Positions 10,586-20,683 are shown, counted from the stretch's first letter. The stretch: 64,000 bases of DNA from Metaphire vulgaris (GCA_018105865.1 CM030867.1:5194369-5258368); one strand, 5' to 3'. Notes: generated by a model from the letters alone, not told the origin. Numbers and translations are program-made.

Positions 10586-11877
10586 TTGGAATATCTGTAA
10601 AAGCTCACAACTGGTTTTCATCTTACCTTATATCTCGGTCTTTTCAAGTGTCCTGTCTTAAGCCAAAGTTCTCTATCTCACAGTGTTGATTTGTAGTGCC
10701 TCAAGGATCTGTTCTTGGGCCTGTACTGTTCAGACTGTACACCACACCGCTCTCATCTTTAATTAATTCACTTAATTTAAATCACCAACTCTATGCCAAT
10801 GACACTCAGCTATTCCTATCCTTCTCACCTCTTTCATTTAATGCATCTTTTGTTGAGCTTCAATCTGCATTCTCATCAATCTCTGCATGGATGTCATCTA
10901 ATCTCCTCGCTCTTAACCCATCTAAGACAGAGTCTCTTTTAATTGGACTACCCCAACAACTCAAAAATTGACAATCCTAAACTAGTTTTGGCTCCTGACA
11001 ACCACAATAATCCCTGTTCCAACTGCTAGAAATCTAGGATTCAAATTTGATTCTTTTCTAAACTTCGAATCACAAACCTCCCTGCTATCAAAAGCCTGCT
11101 ATGTTCATATTCGTGAACTTCGCCGCCTACGCCCTTGCCTAGATACTAAAACTGCCTCAACAATTGCCACCTCAATAGTCCACTCCAAAATAGATTATTG
11201 TAATCCCCTCTACTATATCCTTCCCATAGCCTCTATCATCAGATTGCAATCAATACAAAATGCACTTGCTCGGGCGGTTACTAAGTCATCTAAATTCTCC
11301 CATATTTCACCCATACTAAAATCATTACATTGGCTTAAAATAACTGAACGTATCCAATATCAGATAATAACACTTACATATATCTCACTTCAGTCATCAA
11401 AACCTGTCTACCTTAGATCACTATTAACCCCTCAGCCTCCTCGACCCACACGTTCATCATCTCATCTAATTCTGTCATGCCCGCCGAATCAGTCATCCCT
11501 GAAAATTTGCAACCGTGCCTTCTCATACGCCTCACCTGAACTTTGGAACTCGATCCCAGCTTCCCTCCGCAGACTTGGACATTTTCAAACAATAAAGTCT
11601 GATTCCTCATTTCCTATAATTCCCGCATTATCTCCTCAAGTCTTCAGGTCTAAGCTTAAATCATTCCTTTTTCTAAAATCATATCCTCCACAGCTGTAAC
11701 AACCTAGCCTCACTGCCCTTTGGACGTTGATTATTGCCTGGCTGATAACATACCTTCTCCATAGCTATTTTAAGACAGGCCTAAGAATAAGCAGCTACTG
11801 TTGTGCTGTTTACCAAGGCGCTATAGAAATCAACGAGATTTTACTTTACTTTATTTCTGAAATGTATCAAGCACATT

Positions 11878-12245
11878 GGGGCTGTCCATTAATGACGTCA
11901 ACAATTTAGGGAAGAATGGGTTTGAAAAATTTGACAGTTGTTGACAGGGGAAGCCCGGGAAGGGGGTGGTAAAGAGAAGTTGACGTCAACAAATTAACTT
12001 TTTAAAAATAATCAAAACATAAGAAATTTCATGGTATACTACTTATTACTATGGAAAAATGCATGACAAAAAGGTCATCATCACCACATTTTGACACTCG
12101 ATGAGCAAAACATGGAAAAATGGTCATCACCGCTAAATATTAACCTTGTTATTGGGGCCTGTAATAATGAGGGGGGTAACTGAAAGTTGACAGTTGTTTA
12201 CAAGGAGGAGGGGGTCAAAAATTGACATAATTAATGGACAGCCCT
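11878..12245. mobile_element. MITE with GGGGCTGTCCATTAATG terminal inverted repeats
   Basis: The left end GGGGCTGTCCATTAATGACG and the right end TTGACATAATTAATGGACAG form imperfect inverted repeats of about 24 bp. Inside are several GTTGACAG and GGGG runs and an ATGACAAAAAGGTCATCAT variant of the dispersed TGACAAGC motif. It is about 370 bp with no coding content. The target duplication is not clear. Confidence 0.7.
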
Positions 12246-12654
12246 ATTTAGTGTAAACGGCCATAACATTTAACTTTTGCTTGAAAAACTTAGCTAATTC
12301 ATGTTAGTAATAGCATAACAGAAAGTGGCATTTTGTGTTCTGTTGATGTTGATATTTGGTTTTGTAGCATTTTCGTCAATATATTTTGGAAATGTATTTG
12401 TAACTTTTAAATATTTAGATTTTACTTATATGTTGAAGTGCCAGGCTTGACCTTTGCCAGTTCACCACAACATACCAACTTAAACTTGGGTGTCTCAGTC
12501 TATCATTTGTATTTAGCAAATGCATTTGTATTTAGCAACTGTCAAAAATCAAACTTTGTAATGCAAAAGCCTACATGCGAGGCCCTCGGCCTCGACCCTG
12601 ATGTCCTTGAACCTCTTGTCCCCGGCCTTAGCTTTGGACCTGCTGTCCTTGTCC
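12246..12654. other. AT-rich interval and low-complexity Leu/Pro-coding tract
   Basis: 12246-12560 shows no family. 12570-12654 is a (CTTGTCCTCG)-like low-complexity tract that happens to be open into the following LINE. The resulting 225-codon frame (12438-13115) is mostly LINE plus this tract and not a separate gene. Confidence 0.45.
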
Positions 12655-13760
12655 TTATTTTTCTTCTTCTTCATCGTCTTGAACATTGGTTTGGAATCTC
12701 TGACATTGCTTTACATTGGTTTTCTTCATATTTACATCCCCGCACTCAATCAGTGATAATAAATGAGAATCTCTCAACTCCCACTGATCTGTCTTGTGGT
12801 GTCCCTCAAGGCTCGGTTCTTGGACCTCTGTTATTTACTCTCTCTACAACCCCCTTATGTTCACTTCTTGATGAACATCAAGTGGCGTATCATCTTTATG
12901 CTGATGATATCATCTTTATGCTGATGATACTCAAATTCTCATCTCTTTTGATCAATCTTCTTCAAACTCATCAGCAAAAACTAAAGTCATGGCAGTCAAC
13001 AAAAAGAGAGAAAATGATACACATATCAGTAGAAGGAAACCACAAGTCTTTACTAATATTCAGTCATGGATGGATTCAAATAAGCAACACTTCTTTTGAA
13101 TTCAGAAATAATTAACAGATGAGTTCTTGAATGAAAGAGACAATAATAGATAAAATCAGAAGAAGAAGACTTAGATGGTATGGACATGTAAATAGAATAC
13201 AGGTACTCCAGCTCAATTGACTAAATTTGAATCTCTGAAATCCGTAGTATTATGGATGACTCAAATTCTCATCTCTTTTGATCAATTCCACTAAGACTCT
13301 TGTCACTGGATGGATTCAAATACTTCTGCTAATTAACAACCTTGGTGTGATATTTGACTCTTCCCTCTCTTTTACTAGTCACATAAATTCAGTGTGCAAA
13401 ATTTCTCATTATCATATTCGGGACATCTATCGCATCAGACATCTCCTCCGTAAGCCTGTTCTTATTCAGTTAGCCAATGCATTGGTATCTAGTCGCCTAG
13501 ATTATTGCAATTCCTTGCTTTTTGGCATCACAAATTCAAATATGTAGAAACTCCAGAGAGTACAAAATTCCTTAGTTAGAGTCATATCCTAAACTCCAAG
13601 ATTCGAACATATAACTCCAACAAGACAGTCCCTACATTGGCTCCTTAACAAATACCGAATTAATTATAAAATTTGTCTTTTGGTATTTAAAACCACATTA
13701 TATAATGAACCCTATTACCTTAAGATGCGACTAATCCCTCGACCTACAACTCAATCCACC

Positions 13761-14571
13761 TAGGGTTGCCAGACGTCCTCCAAAAGAAGGACATGTCCTC
13801 CTTTTTAGGCCCGTGTCCTCCGTCCTCCCGGCAAAGCTAAAAATTGTCAAATGTCCTCCTTTGAACTTTTGTATGCTATCAATTTTCGTTCTCGCGGTAT
13901 TGACGAATTTCATACGTTTTAGCCCGTTATCTCAGTTTACCCAATCATCGGTATCAAAATAGCGTTATAATAATATCAAATACTCGACTCTCATCATTCT
14001 ATCTCTAGTGTCTATGCAATAGTCTATGGTCAAAATGTTAATTTCATTTCCAGTAGCAAACGCAGAGACTGTAAACAGTAATCGGCTAGTCATCATCAGT
14101 CATACAACTCGATGACCTGGGGCCGTACATAAATTACGTAACGCGATTTTGGCACTTTTGACCCCCCCTACGTAACACGACGTAACAAAACGTCAGACCC
14201 CTCAAATATTACGTAAAAACGGGCTGACCCCCCATTTTCGTCCTCCAAAAAGTCTTGACAAGCAAAAAAGTTCATATCCTTGTATTTTTTCCTCTCGATA
14301 AACCCTGACAAGCAAAAAAGAGGTCATCCTTGTTTTTCCCTCTTCAAAATCTCTGACAAGCCAAAAACGGTCACTTAAATTTTTTGCGTTACGTAACATT
14401 TCCGGACCCCCCCGTCGTCACACTTTGTAACAAATGGCCGGACCCCCCAACCGCGTTACGTCATTTATGGACGACCACTGCACAGCTGGTTTCATGTATA
14501 CAATGTCCTCCTCTGTCCTCTTTTTCGTCTGGCTCTGTCCTCCTTTGGCTACCCATGCATTGGCAACCCTA
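13761..14571. mobile_element. hAT-like MITE (TAGGGTTGCCA ends) with a nested MITE
   Basis: Exact 11-bp inverted ends TAGGGTTGCCA / TGGCAACCCTA enclose about 810 bp. Near each end are several GTCCTCC-type repeats (ATGTCCTCCTTTTTAGG, TCTGTCCTCCTTTGG). The insert interrupts the L2 C-terminal region between codons for RPTTQST and the rest. AATCCACC on the left and AATCCCCA near the right may be a decayed 8-bp duplication. A second element sits inside at 14119-14476. Confidence 0.72.
14119..14476. mobile_element. MITE with ATAAATTACGTAACGCG ends and TGACAAGCAAAAAAG triplet
   Basis: The left end GGCCGTACATAAATTACGTA ACGCG pairs with the right end CGCGTTACGTCATTTATGGA CGACC. The interior holds three copies of TGACAAGCAAAAAAGxTCAT starting at 14256, 14306 and 14354. 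The element at 27.79-28.16 kb is the same family with the triplet on the opposite strand. It is non-coding, nested in the hAT-like MITE. Confidence 0.8.
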
Positions 14572-14850
14572 TAAATCCCCATGCCATCTGGCTTTCATTT
14601 GTTGATTCTGGTCATTTAAGTTGTTTCTCAGTGTTTACCTGTTTGATTCATGGCTCATCCCGTAAAACTAAAAATTTATCATCTTTTAGATCTGGTCTTA
14701 AAACTGACCTGTTTCATGGCTCATTGATTGCTCCCTGGCTGTTCTTCTGATCTTCAGGATTTGCTCTAATTGCGCCATCGGCTGATGCCCTGGGCATTAT
14801 GATAGTGGCGCCATAGAAGTTTATTGATTGATTGGTTGATTGATTGGCCT

Positions 14851-15829
14851 TGACCTCGTGTAACAAGTCCTTTGCTTTGAAAGTTGTGGCCTTGACTCCA
14901 AGTATGACTAGTTCAGCAACGTCCATACATGTGGAGCCAGGAATTCAGTTTGCGGGTATCTCATGTTCAATTACCCATTTTGCACACCCCTTCCACATGG
15001 ATTGGTGCATGCTGTTAATGGTGCCGTTATAACTTCTGTTTCAATTCACCATGAGAAATTAACAAACAAAACTAGGAGTAGATCCGTCTACCGTCTATGA
15101 TCATCCATACCATCATCCATACTGTTTGTTTTTTAGTTGTAAGGTGTCATAGTAGTACTTGTACGATGTGCCACCATAATCAGCTCATGATTATATATAT
15201 TATATATTATATTATACCACACAAAACTATCTATCCCCAAGGAACCAGAAACATTGTCCCCAACTTGACCCCACTGTGCATAACAAAGACGGTCTCTTCC
15301 CTAGCATTTAAATATTCAAATATAGCAGGTTGTGTTTGGGTAGAAAACCAAAATATTGACAAACGATTCCATTAAAGAATATTATTAATTAAAAACGAAC
15401 CCTGTTTACAATGTTAAATTATTTGGCAGGCACATTCACCTCGCTATTATACATGATGCATGATTAAAATTAAATGCCATTATAAGTGAGACTGTTTAGC
15501 TCTTCAAGAAACGTTACCAATTACCTTTACAACATATATACTAATTGTATTTGCGTAAATTGTATTATTCAAAAATTAAATTGCAATTATAAACAACATA
15601 ACAGTGTATGGGACTACCTTAGCAATAAAACAGTAGCAAATAATGGGAACACTATTAACAATTAACTTTGAAGATAGCCAACAATTAAATAAATCTGTAG
15701 TTATCAACATAACATAAAAAGTGCAATCAATGCAGCCTATGCAGTCATACAATTTCAGAGATTACATAAAATTCCACAGAAACAACCTGTTAACTGAAAT
15801 ATGAAAATCCAAATTTGACAATTCTTTGA
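14851..15829. other. 3' flank of the ZnT gene; no further gene
   Basis: AT-rich DNA with a short TATATA tract at 15191-15215. No repeat family or coding exon was recognised. Part of 15.4-15.9 kb is probably ZnT 3' untranslated or flanking sequence. Confidence 0.4.
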
Positions 15830-15835
15830 TTTAAT
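15830..15835 (-). promoter_or_regulatory. Possible ATTAAA polyadenylation signal of the ZnT gene
   Basis: An ATTAAA hexamer (read on the minus strand) lies 84-89 nt past the ZnT stop codon. I did not find AATAAA in the nearby downstream sequence. The hexamer is common in such AT-rich DNA, so this is only a candidate. Confidence 0.3.
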
Positions 15836-15918
15836 TAGTGATCACTGTCTTTTAAACAGTGTAAACCCAATAAAATTCAAAACTGATGTCCAGCGGAAGA
15901 CAAAAAATCAAGAACAAG

Positions 15919-16061
15919 TTAATCGGTATGACAGTGATGACAAGACTCCATTGTCTCTTCATATAACTCCACCTGAATAGTCGACTGAAACACTTTGTGC
16001 TTCTCTCGAAGTAGCATTGTTGCAGTTGCCAAAATATCCTGCCATTCATTCGACAGCACGG
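15919..16061 (-). CDS. SLC30A-like: ZnT exon F (C-terminus and stop)
   Basis: Last coding exon, 143 nt with the TAA stop. The acceptor is TTTATTTTGTAAG. It encodes (A)VLSNEWQDILATATMLLREK, then HKVFQSTIQVELYEETMESC and HHCHTD. It fits the last helix and strand of the ZnT C-terminal domain, and the terminal C-x2-C pair resembles the C-terminal C-x2-C motif of ZnT2, 3, 4 and 8. Only 25 bp of intron separate this acceptor from the TTAA end of a piggyBac-type MITE, so part of the 3' splice-site context comes from, or abuts, the transposon. Confidence 0.93.
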
Positions 16062-16086
16062 CTTACAAAATAAATCAAAACAGCTA

Positions 16087-17092
16087 TTAACCCATTCAAC
16101 GGGGATTAAATTTTTAGATGCCATCACCGTACCGGGGAATAATTTTTTGGAAAGGCATACTTAAAAAATGAAAACTGTCAATTTTTTTGAATTTCCGATA
16201 TCTCAGGCTATATAAGAGCTAAGAAGATGAGGTATACGCTATTGTTTAGCCTTTTTACTCCTCTTTCCAACCATCCGTGCAAAAAAAAGAAATTTGGGGG
16301 TAGGGTCCACTCAACTGCCTAAAATAGCACCCCTCCCAAAAAAATGTTCAAAGCTCCCATAGCGAAAATTTTTCCGTGGTAACCCCAATAGGGTGAGCCG
16401 CAAAGTTTTAGGGGAATGTCAGTGGAACAAAATAAACCAATAAGTTTGAAAATTGGCCAACATTTGGTCCACATACATCAAGTCTAACCTGGACATCTTT
16501 GTCAACACGTAAGTATTGGCTACGAATTTCGAGAAAATTCAGTATTTTTTTAAAATTTGCGATATCTCAGGCTATATAAGAGCTAAGAAGATGAGGTATA
16601 CACCATTGTTTAGCCTTTTTACTCCTCTTTTAAACCACCCGTGCAAAACAAAGAAATTTAGGGGTAGAGTCCACTCTACGGGCTAAAGTAGCACCCTACC
16701 CCAAAAAAATTCAAAGCTCCGTAGCAAAAATTTTTTCGTGGTAATCCCGATCGGGTGAGCGGCAAAGTTTTAGGAGAATGTCAATGGAACAAAATAAACC
16801 AATAAGTTTGAAAATTGGCCAACATTTGGTCCAGATACATCAAGTCTAACCCAGCAAGTCGTTTTATTCCAACGATTTCCTACAAGTGCAGGCCAAGGTT
16901 TGACCACTTGGTCCAAAGAATATCGATTTCCTAGCACAATAGAGCTGAATTAGGTAAAAACAGGTGTCATCTAGCTAATGGATAGATACTAAAGCGATTT
17001 ATAGCATAAGACGGATGCGACGTGCCCGACCATGGAACCGCTACGAAAGTGACTTGATGTATGGGGTACGTCGCGCTCGGTGAAGAGGTTAA
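16087..17092. mobile_element. piggyBac-type MITE, copy 1 (TTAA-flanked, dimeric)
   Basis: Bounded by TTAA at 16087-16090 and 17089-17092, with ends TTAACCCATTCAACGGGG and a right end reading GGTGAAGAGGTTAA (compare GGTGAATGGGTTAA in copy 2). The interior is a tandem dimer of about 375 bp: GATATCTCAGGCTATATAAG, TTTAGCCTTTTTACTCCTCT and AACAAAATAAACCAATAAGT each occur twice. No transposase is present. It lies in the last ZnT intron, its left TTAA 25 bp upstream of the last exon's acceptor. Confidence 0.82.
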
Positions 17093-17264
17093 AGCTGAAC
17101 ATAAAACAGCACGACTGTACAAGAAACATTTCAATTCTAAGTATCTTAAGTATTAAATGCCATGATTCCAGCAGCTGTCAATTGAAGATATATAGTAGAA
17201 AGTAATCTTCTAAGTGAAATAAATAAAGGCTAAATGGTTCTGTGACAATTTGTAGAGACTTTTC

Positions 17265-17474
17265 GTCTATGACAATTCGTCTTCAGACTTTTCGTCTAGA
17301 GACAGTAGGTCTACTACAACACCCTAACCTAACCCTAACCATTTGACAGCACCTACTCCTAACTCTAACCCTAGCAATAACCCTAACCTAAACCCACCAT
17401 AACCCTAACCCTAGCCCAGATAGTGCAGATCTATTATGGGTAGACCAAAAGTTTGTGTGCGAATTGTCATAGAC
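17265..17474. mobile_element. Small TIR element enclosing telomere-like CCCTAA repeats
   Basis: GTCTATGACAATTCG (17265-17279) and its exact inverse CGAATTGTCATAGAC (17460-17474) enclose about 180 bp. The inner part (17320-17413) consists of degenerate CCCTAA units (CCCTAACCTAACCCTAACC and variants). ACTTTTCGTCTA is repeated on the left side. No coding content. Confidence 0.7.
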
Positions 17475-17565
17475 GAAAACCCTGTTTATGAATTGTTGTG
17501 AAAAAAGGTTAAATGAGACAAGTCCCAACAGTCTAGATTAGACTAGTCATAGTCAACATACATTA

Positions 17566-17851
17566 TCACAGATTGCAGGCTATATGATCACTTTGAGGCC
17601 TCTTCTTTTTCTGCTTACTATTGTTATTATTCAAGATCTTCTCAAGTGCAGCTCCTTTGGCAGCATCACCATTCAAATCCAATTTGTTGCCATAGTCACC
17701 ATCATCCAATAAATGGAATGGGTAGTGGTATTTATTTGCCTTTGATCCTCTCAACTGTTCTGGCCCAGGAGAGTGTTCTAGGTCACCTCTTTCACATTCC
17801 ATACAAGGGATAATAGTTTTCCGCAAATTGCAGAATTTAGAGCTGAGCCAT
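17566..17851 (-). CDS. Orphan coding-like exon in the last ZnT intron
   Basis: An open frame of about 95 codons ending in TGA at 17566-17568 lies in the intron between ZnT exons E and F, on the same strand. It reads CNLRKTIIPCMECERGDLEH, then a stretch with NKYHYPFHLLDDGDYGNKLD, and ends in a basic tail, KQKKKRPQSDHIACNL. Composition is balanced, with two Cys close together (C-x2-C), and it does not look like the LINE or MITE families nearby. No ATG heads it, so it would have to be a 3' terminal exon with an acceptor just upstream (AG candidates near 17845-17880). I do not recognise the protein. It may be an alternative last exon, a nested-gene fragment or chance. Confidence 0.3.
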
Positions 17852-18160
17852 GGAATTTACCTGTTTTTGCAGAATTCTGCATAACTCATTACTGGCAGGC
17901 GATAAGTGATACTATCGACCACATGACTAACGACACAATTAGTGAAGCACCTCTGTCTATTTAACAATTATTAAAATTCATTAATTTTGCAGTACTTAAT
18001 ACCGTATTTTCATGCCAAATCGCTGCTTACGCTTATAGGCCACTTCCCGTTTACAGACCACAGAAATCCAGTAGCATGTAAATATTTTCATAGATAAGCC
18101 GCACACGAGTATAGGCCGCATGCCCTGATGTTGCAGTATCATTATATATACGTGCAGTTA

Positions 18161-18300
18161 TTCCCAATGGAGAAATAGAGAGACGTAGAGAGATGAAGAC
18201 AGACGGAGGGAGGGAGGGAGACGGAGAAAGAGAGAGACGGAGAGAGATGGAGAGAGACGGAGGGAGGGAGAGAGTGAGAAAGAGAGAGACAGGGAGTTAT
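18161..18300. repeat. Purine-rich (GAGAGACGGAGG)n tract
   Basis: About 140 bp of imperfect GAGAGACGGAGG units. It is inverted relative to the pyrimidine tract at 18612-18740. Confidence 0.9.
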
Positions 18301-18611
18301 TAAACACAAGATGGCGAGAGGTATTAAACATAAATAAATCTTCTATCTTACTCAGCATTCATAAGACAAAAGAAGAAATTCAATTTAGATCAAGTATTTT
18401 GAAAGCCCAGGGCATGAGAAAACGTTAAACGAATGATCCAAATTATTTACTGTCTAATCCTGCTTAATATCTGGGTTAATTAACAGTCCAAGAGGCAGTT
18501 TCACACCCCCCTCAATGGCTCGAGAAACCACGGCCTGTAGTAGGGCCAGCGAAGTGGATGGGGAAGAAGAGGGTCGCCCCAGTGAAAGCATGAATGCACC
18601 AGGCTAACCGC

Positions 18612-18689
18612 CTCTTGTCTCTCCCACCCTCCCTCAGTCTCTCTCTCTCCCCTCTCTCCCTCCCTTCCTCCGTCTCTCTTTCCCTCCCT

Positions 18690-18740
<51 letters not shown>
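18612..18740. repeat. Pyrimidine-rich (CT)n / CCCTCC tract
   Basis: About 130 bp of CCCTCCCTC and pure CTCTCT. It is complementary in character to 18161-18300. Confidence 0.9.
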
Positions 18741-18743
<3 letters not shown>

Positions 18744-19186
18744 TCCCAGCCAAAGATTCTTTTGGGACAAGTTTGTTGGCTCGGGATGACTGTCTGGCTC
18801 GGAATGACTTATTGACTCCTAAGTCCGATAACAACCTTTGGTTGGACTTTGGGCTACTTTATCAATCAACAGCTGCGGGTTTTGAGAAAAGTATATGGCA
18901 ACACCGCGAAACATGAGTAAAATGCTAGTAATAAAGTAAAACAAACTTCTTTTTACTCTATTTCTAATTGTAATTATTTTTACAAGCTTTATGGCGCGCT
19001 AATTTAGCAATTATGGAGTTGCTGGATTTATAATTACCGGTAGAATTATTTTATGTTAGAGGGCCTCCTGCTATTTGTAAAGATGTTTTTGTATAAGCCA
19101 CTTACTATTATAGGCCGCATCAAAGGGCCTCTTCTTGTAAAATAACACAGAAGCCGCAGCGATTTGGCGTGAAAATAAGGTAGTTA

Positions 19187-20615
19187 TTGTCATCATCATC
19201 ATCATCATCGTCGTCGTCGTCATCACTCTCTGCCAACTCATTAGTGGCAATAGCTAGTCAGAAAACATTTCCAGGCTTTTTTGTCAAATGTTAGTTTTCT
19301 TCCTTCTACAATTGTCAGTTGTCTTTTTTGAAATCTTCTTTTATGCTGTCTATCCATTTTTTCTGGGCCTGCCTCTTTCTTTTTACCTTCCTTGTATGAG
19401 TAGAGTGTTTTTTGGAAGTCTCGAGCCTTCCATCCTGTTTACAAGTCCATACCATGTTAGCCTCCTTTTTCTGAGTTTGTCCATGATGATATTCTTTAGC
19501 CCAATCTGCTGCCATATATCTTCATTTCTAAGTGTTTGAAGTCTGCTAGCTCCAAGAATCCTTCTTAGGCAGCTCATTTCTGCAACGAGTAGTCTTTTTT
19601 CATCTTTTCTTTTTGTGACTCAGGTTTCAGATCTATACAGTATTTGTGGAATGACAACGGTATTGTAGATTTGGATTTTGGTGCTTATTTTGATTTCTTT
19701 AGAGTTCCAGATGCTTCCCATTGTTTGTAATCCTTTTGCTATTTTCTGTCTAATGTCTTCTTGGTGGCTACCATTGCTTGTTATTTGTCCTACTACATAT
19801 GTGAAGCTTTTGACCTGTTCAATTTCTGTACTTTCTAGAGTTAATCGCATCTTCTTTTCTCCTGTTTTGCTTACCACCATGGTTTTAGTTTTTGCTGCGT
19901 TTATTGTAAGGTTGAATCTTTGGCTTGTGATATTGACTGTCTGTCAGTTTTCGTAGATCTTTCCTGGATTCTGCAAGCAAGGTGACATCATCTGCAAACT
20001 TTAAAATAGAAATATTTTCTCCATAGCACTTTACACCAATGTTTAAGACTTTGGTTGCTATTTTGTATATGGCCTCAAGAATTATGATAAACAGCGTTGG
20101 TGAAAGAATACATCCCTGTCTTGTTCCTTCTTCTGTCTTGAACCATTCTGCTAGGTCATGTTCCACCCTCACAGTGTTTTTGCTTAGCCCATCATGCCAC
20201 ACTGAATCAAAAGCTTGTTTGTAGTCAATAAAGTTAATGTAGCATGTATTGTTAGTCTCAATATATTTTTCCAAGATTTGTCTAATAGTAAATAGTTGGT
20301 CAACTGTGCTTCTTCCCGGTCAAAATCCTGCTGGCTCTTCTGCAAGTACTTCTTCCACATATGCACTTATTCTGTTCTGGAGTACTTTAGATAAGACCTT
20401 CCCTGGGATGCTCAACAGTGTAATTCCTCGATAATTGCTGCAGTCCATTTTATCTCCTTTTCTCCTGTATATAGGTATAATAATTCCTCTACTCCAGATT
20501 GTTTGATTCACAGGATTAAAAATTGATATATGTTTGAACTGGCAAATAAGTGCACTGCCAGAAAACATCATGATGCATTTCTCATTCTCAAACACCGGTC
20601 CTACATGTAGCACGT
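19187..20615 (-). mobile_element. RTE-like LINE with (ATG)n-type tail
   Basis: Minus-strand fragments in order: IWSRGIIIPIYRRKGDKMDC and NYRGITLLSIPGKVLSKVLQ; after a frameshift, YINFIDYKQAFDSVWHDGLS, GTRQGCILSPTLFIIILEAI and LKFADDVTLLAESRKDLRKL (FADD catalytic box present); then IYNTVVIPQILYRSET, EMSCLRRILGASRLQTLRNE and KRRLTWYGLVNRMEGSRLP. The 3' end is the CAT/CGT trinucleotide run at 19192-19228, which reads (GATGAC/ATG)n on the minus strand. It is 5' truncated, lacks the endonuclease and carries frameshifts and stops. Confidence 0.87.
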
Positions 20616-20625
20616 ATGCTCAATA

Positions 20626-20683
20626 CATGAACTCTTGAGCAACGAATGAGCCAGCTGTCTCATTTGTTACTCAAAAGTTCATG
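20626..20683. repeat. Imperfect 25-bp hairpin
   Basis: Arms 20626-20650 (CATGAACTCTTGAGCAACGA...) and 20659-20683 are complementary except at three positions, with an 8-nt loop CCAGCTGT. 20684-20940 beyond it shows nothing recognisable. Confidence 0.7.

Larger units (their letters stand above)
8590..11855 (+). mobile_element. CR1/L2-like LINE, nearly complete but inactive
   Basis: Domains in order: AP-endonuclease (8640-9190, with ETWV, GGGTAFLIRAH and HEFLITGDFNVHVDKSDD, the G-D-F-N motif); linker (9205-9415, SGLLDKHAPIITRPLSSHNS); a SINE insertion (9407-9700); RT (9715-10975) with NSFVTPLLKKPGTDREDHNN YRPISNL, a CT-repeat expansion, [20 protein letters not shown] and LYANDTQLFL; C-terminal region (11060-11700) with HISPILKSLHWLKITERIQY and FSYASPELWNSIP. 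The 3' untranslated end terminates GCGCTATAGAAATCAACGAG + (TTTAC)n. Many stops and frameshifts are present, and the catalytic YADD reads YAND. It is a dead copy, with order and length as in CR1/L2 ORF2. Confidence 0.88.
12655..14850 (+). mobile_element. L2-like LINE, shuffled copy with TTGATTGA tail
   Basis: Shares the family of 47.9-50.5 kb and 24.0-25.1 kb. Readable parts are [65 protein letters not shown] and [20 protein letters not shown]. Between about 12890 and 13290 the order is scrambled: the GCTGATGAT block is repeated, about 75 bp of RTE-like LINE (13127-13200, ETIIDKIRRRRLRWYGHVNR) is spliced in, and ACTCAAATTCTCATCTCTTT reappears 320 bp on (12929 and 13259). A MITE at 13761-14571 interrupts the C-terminal part. 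The 3' end is GTGGCGCCATAGAAGTTTAT plus TTGATTGATTGG. Confidence 0.82.
18002..19180. mobile_element. TA-flanked MITE with CCGTATTTTCATGCCAAATC ends
   Basis: TA duplications at 18000-18001 and 19181-19182 flank ends CCGTATTTTCATGCCAAATC and GATTTGGCGTGAAAATAAGG (near-perfect inverted repeats of about 25 bp, extended by GCTGC). GGCCGCAT and TATAAGCC motifs recur near both ends. The interior carries a GAGAGACGGAGGG-type tract (18161-18300) and a CTCTCT tract (18612-18740). Long frames over these are artefacts. Confidence 0.78.

Noticed and set aside
10399..10608. Arg/Glu-rich open frame on the minus strand
   Set aside because: It is the complement of the (CT)n microsatellite inside a LINE; no real protein.
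12438..13115. 225-codon protein
   Set aside because: Fusion of low-complexity DNA with L2 text; no independent start or family support.
15852..16127. 91-codon minus-strand frame at the ZnT 3' end
   Set aside because: Different frame from exon F; the spliced frame there is supported by ZnT homology and phase.
17320..17413. Chromosome end (telomere)
   Set aside because: CCCTAA units are degenerate, under 100 bp, and flanked on both sides by ordinary intron DNA and an inverted repeat.
18158..18834. Ser/Leu/Arg-rich open frames on both strands
   Set aside because: Produced by GA- and CT-rich simple repeats inside a MITE.
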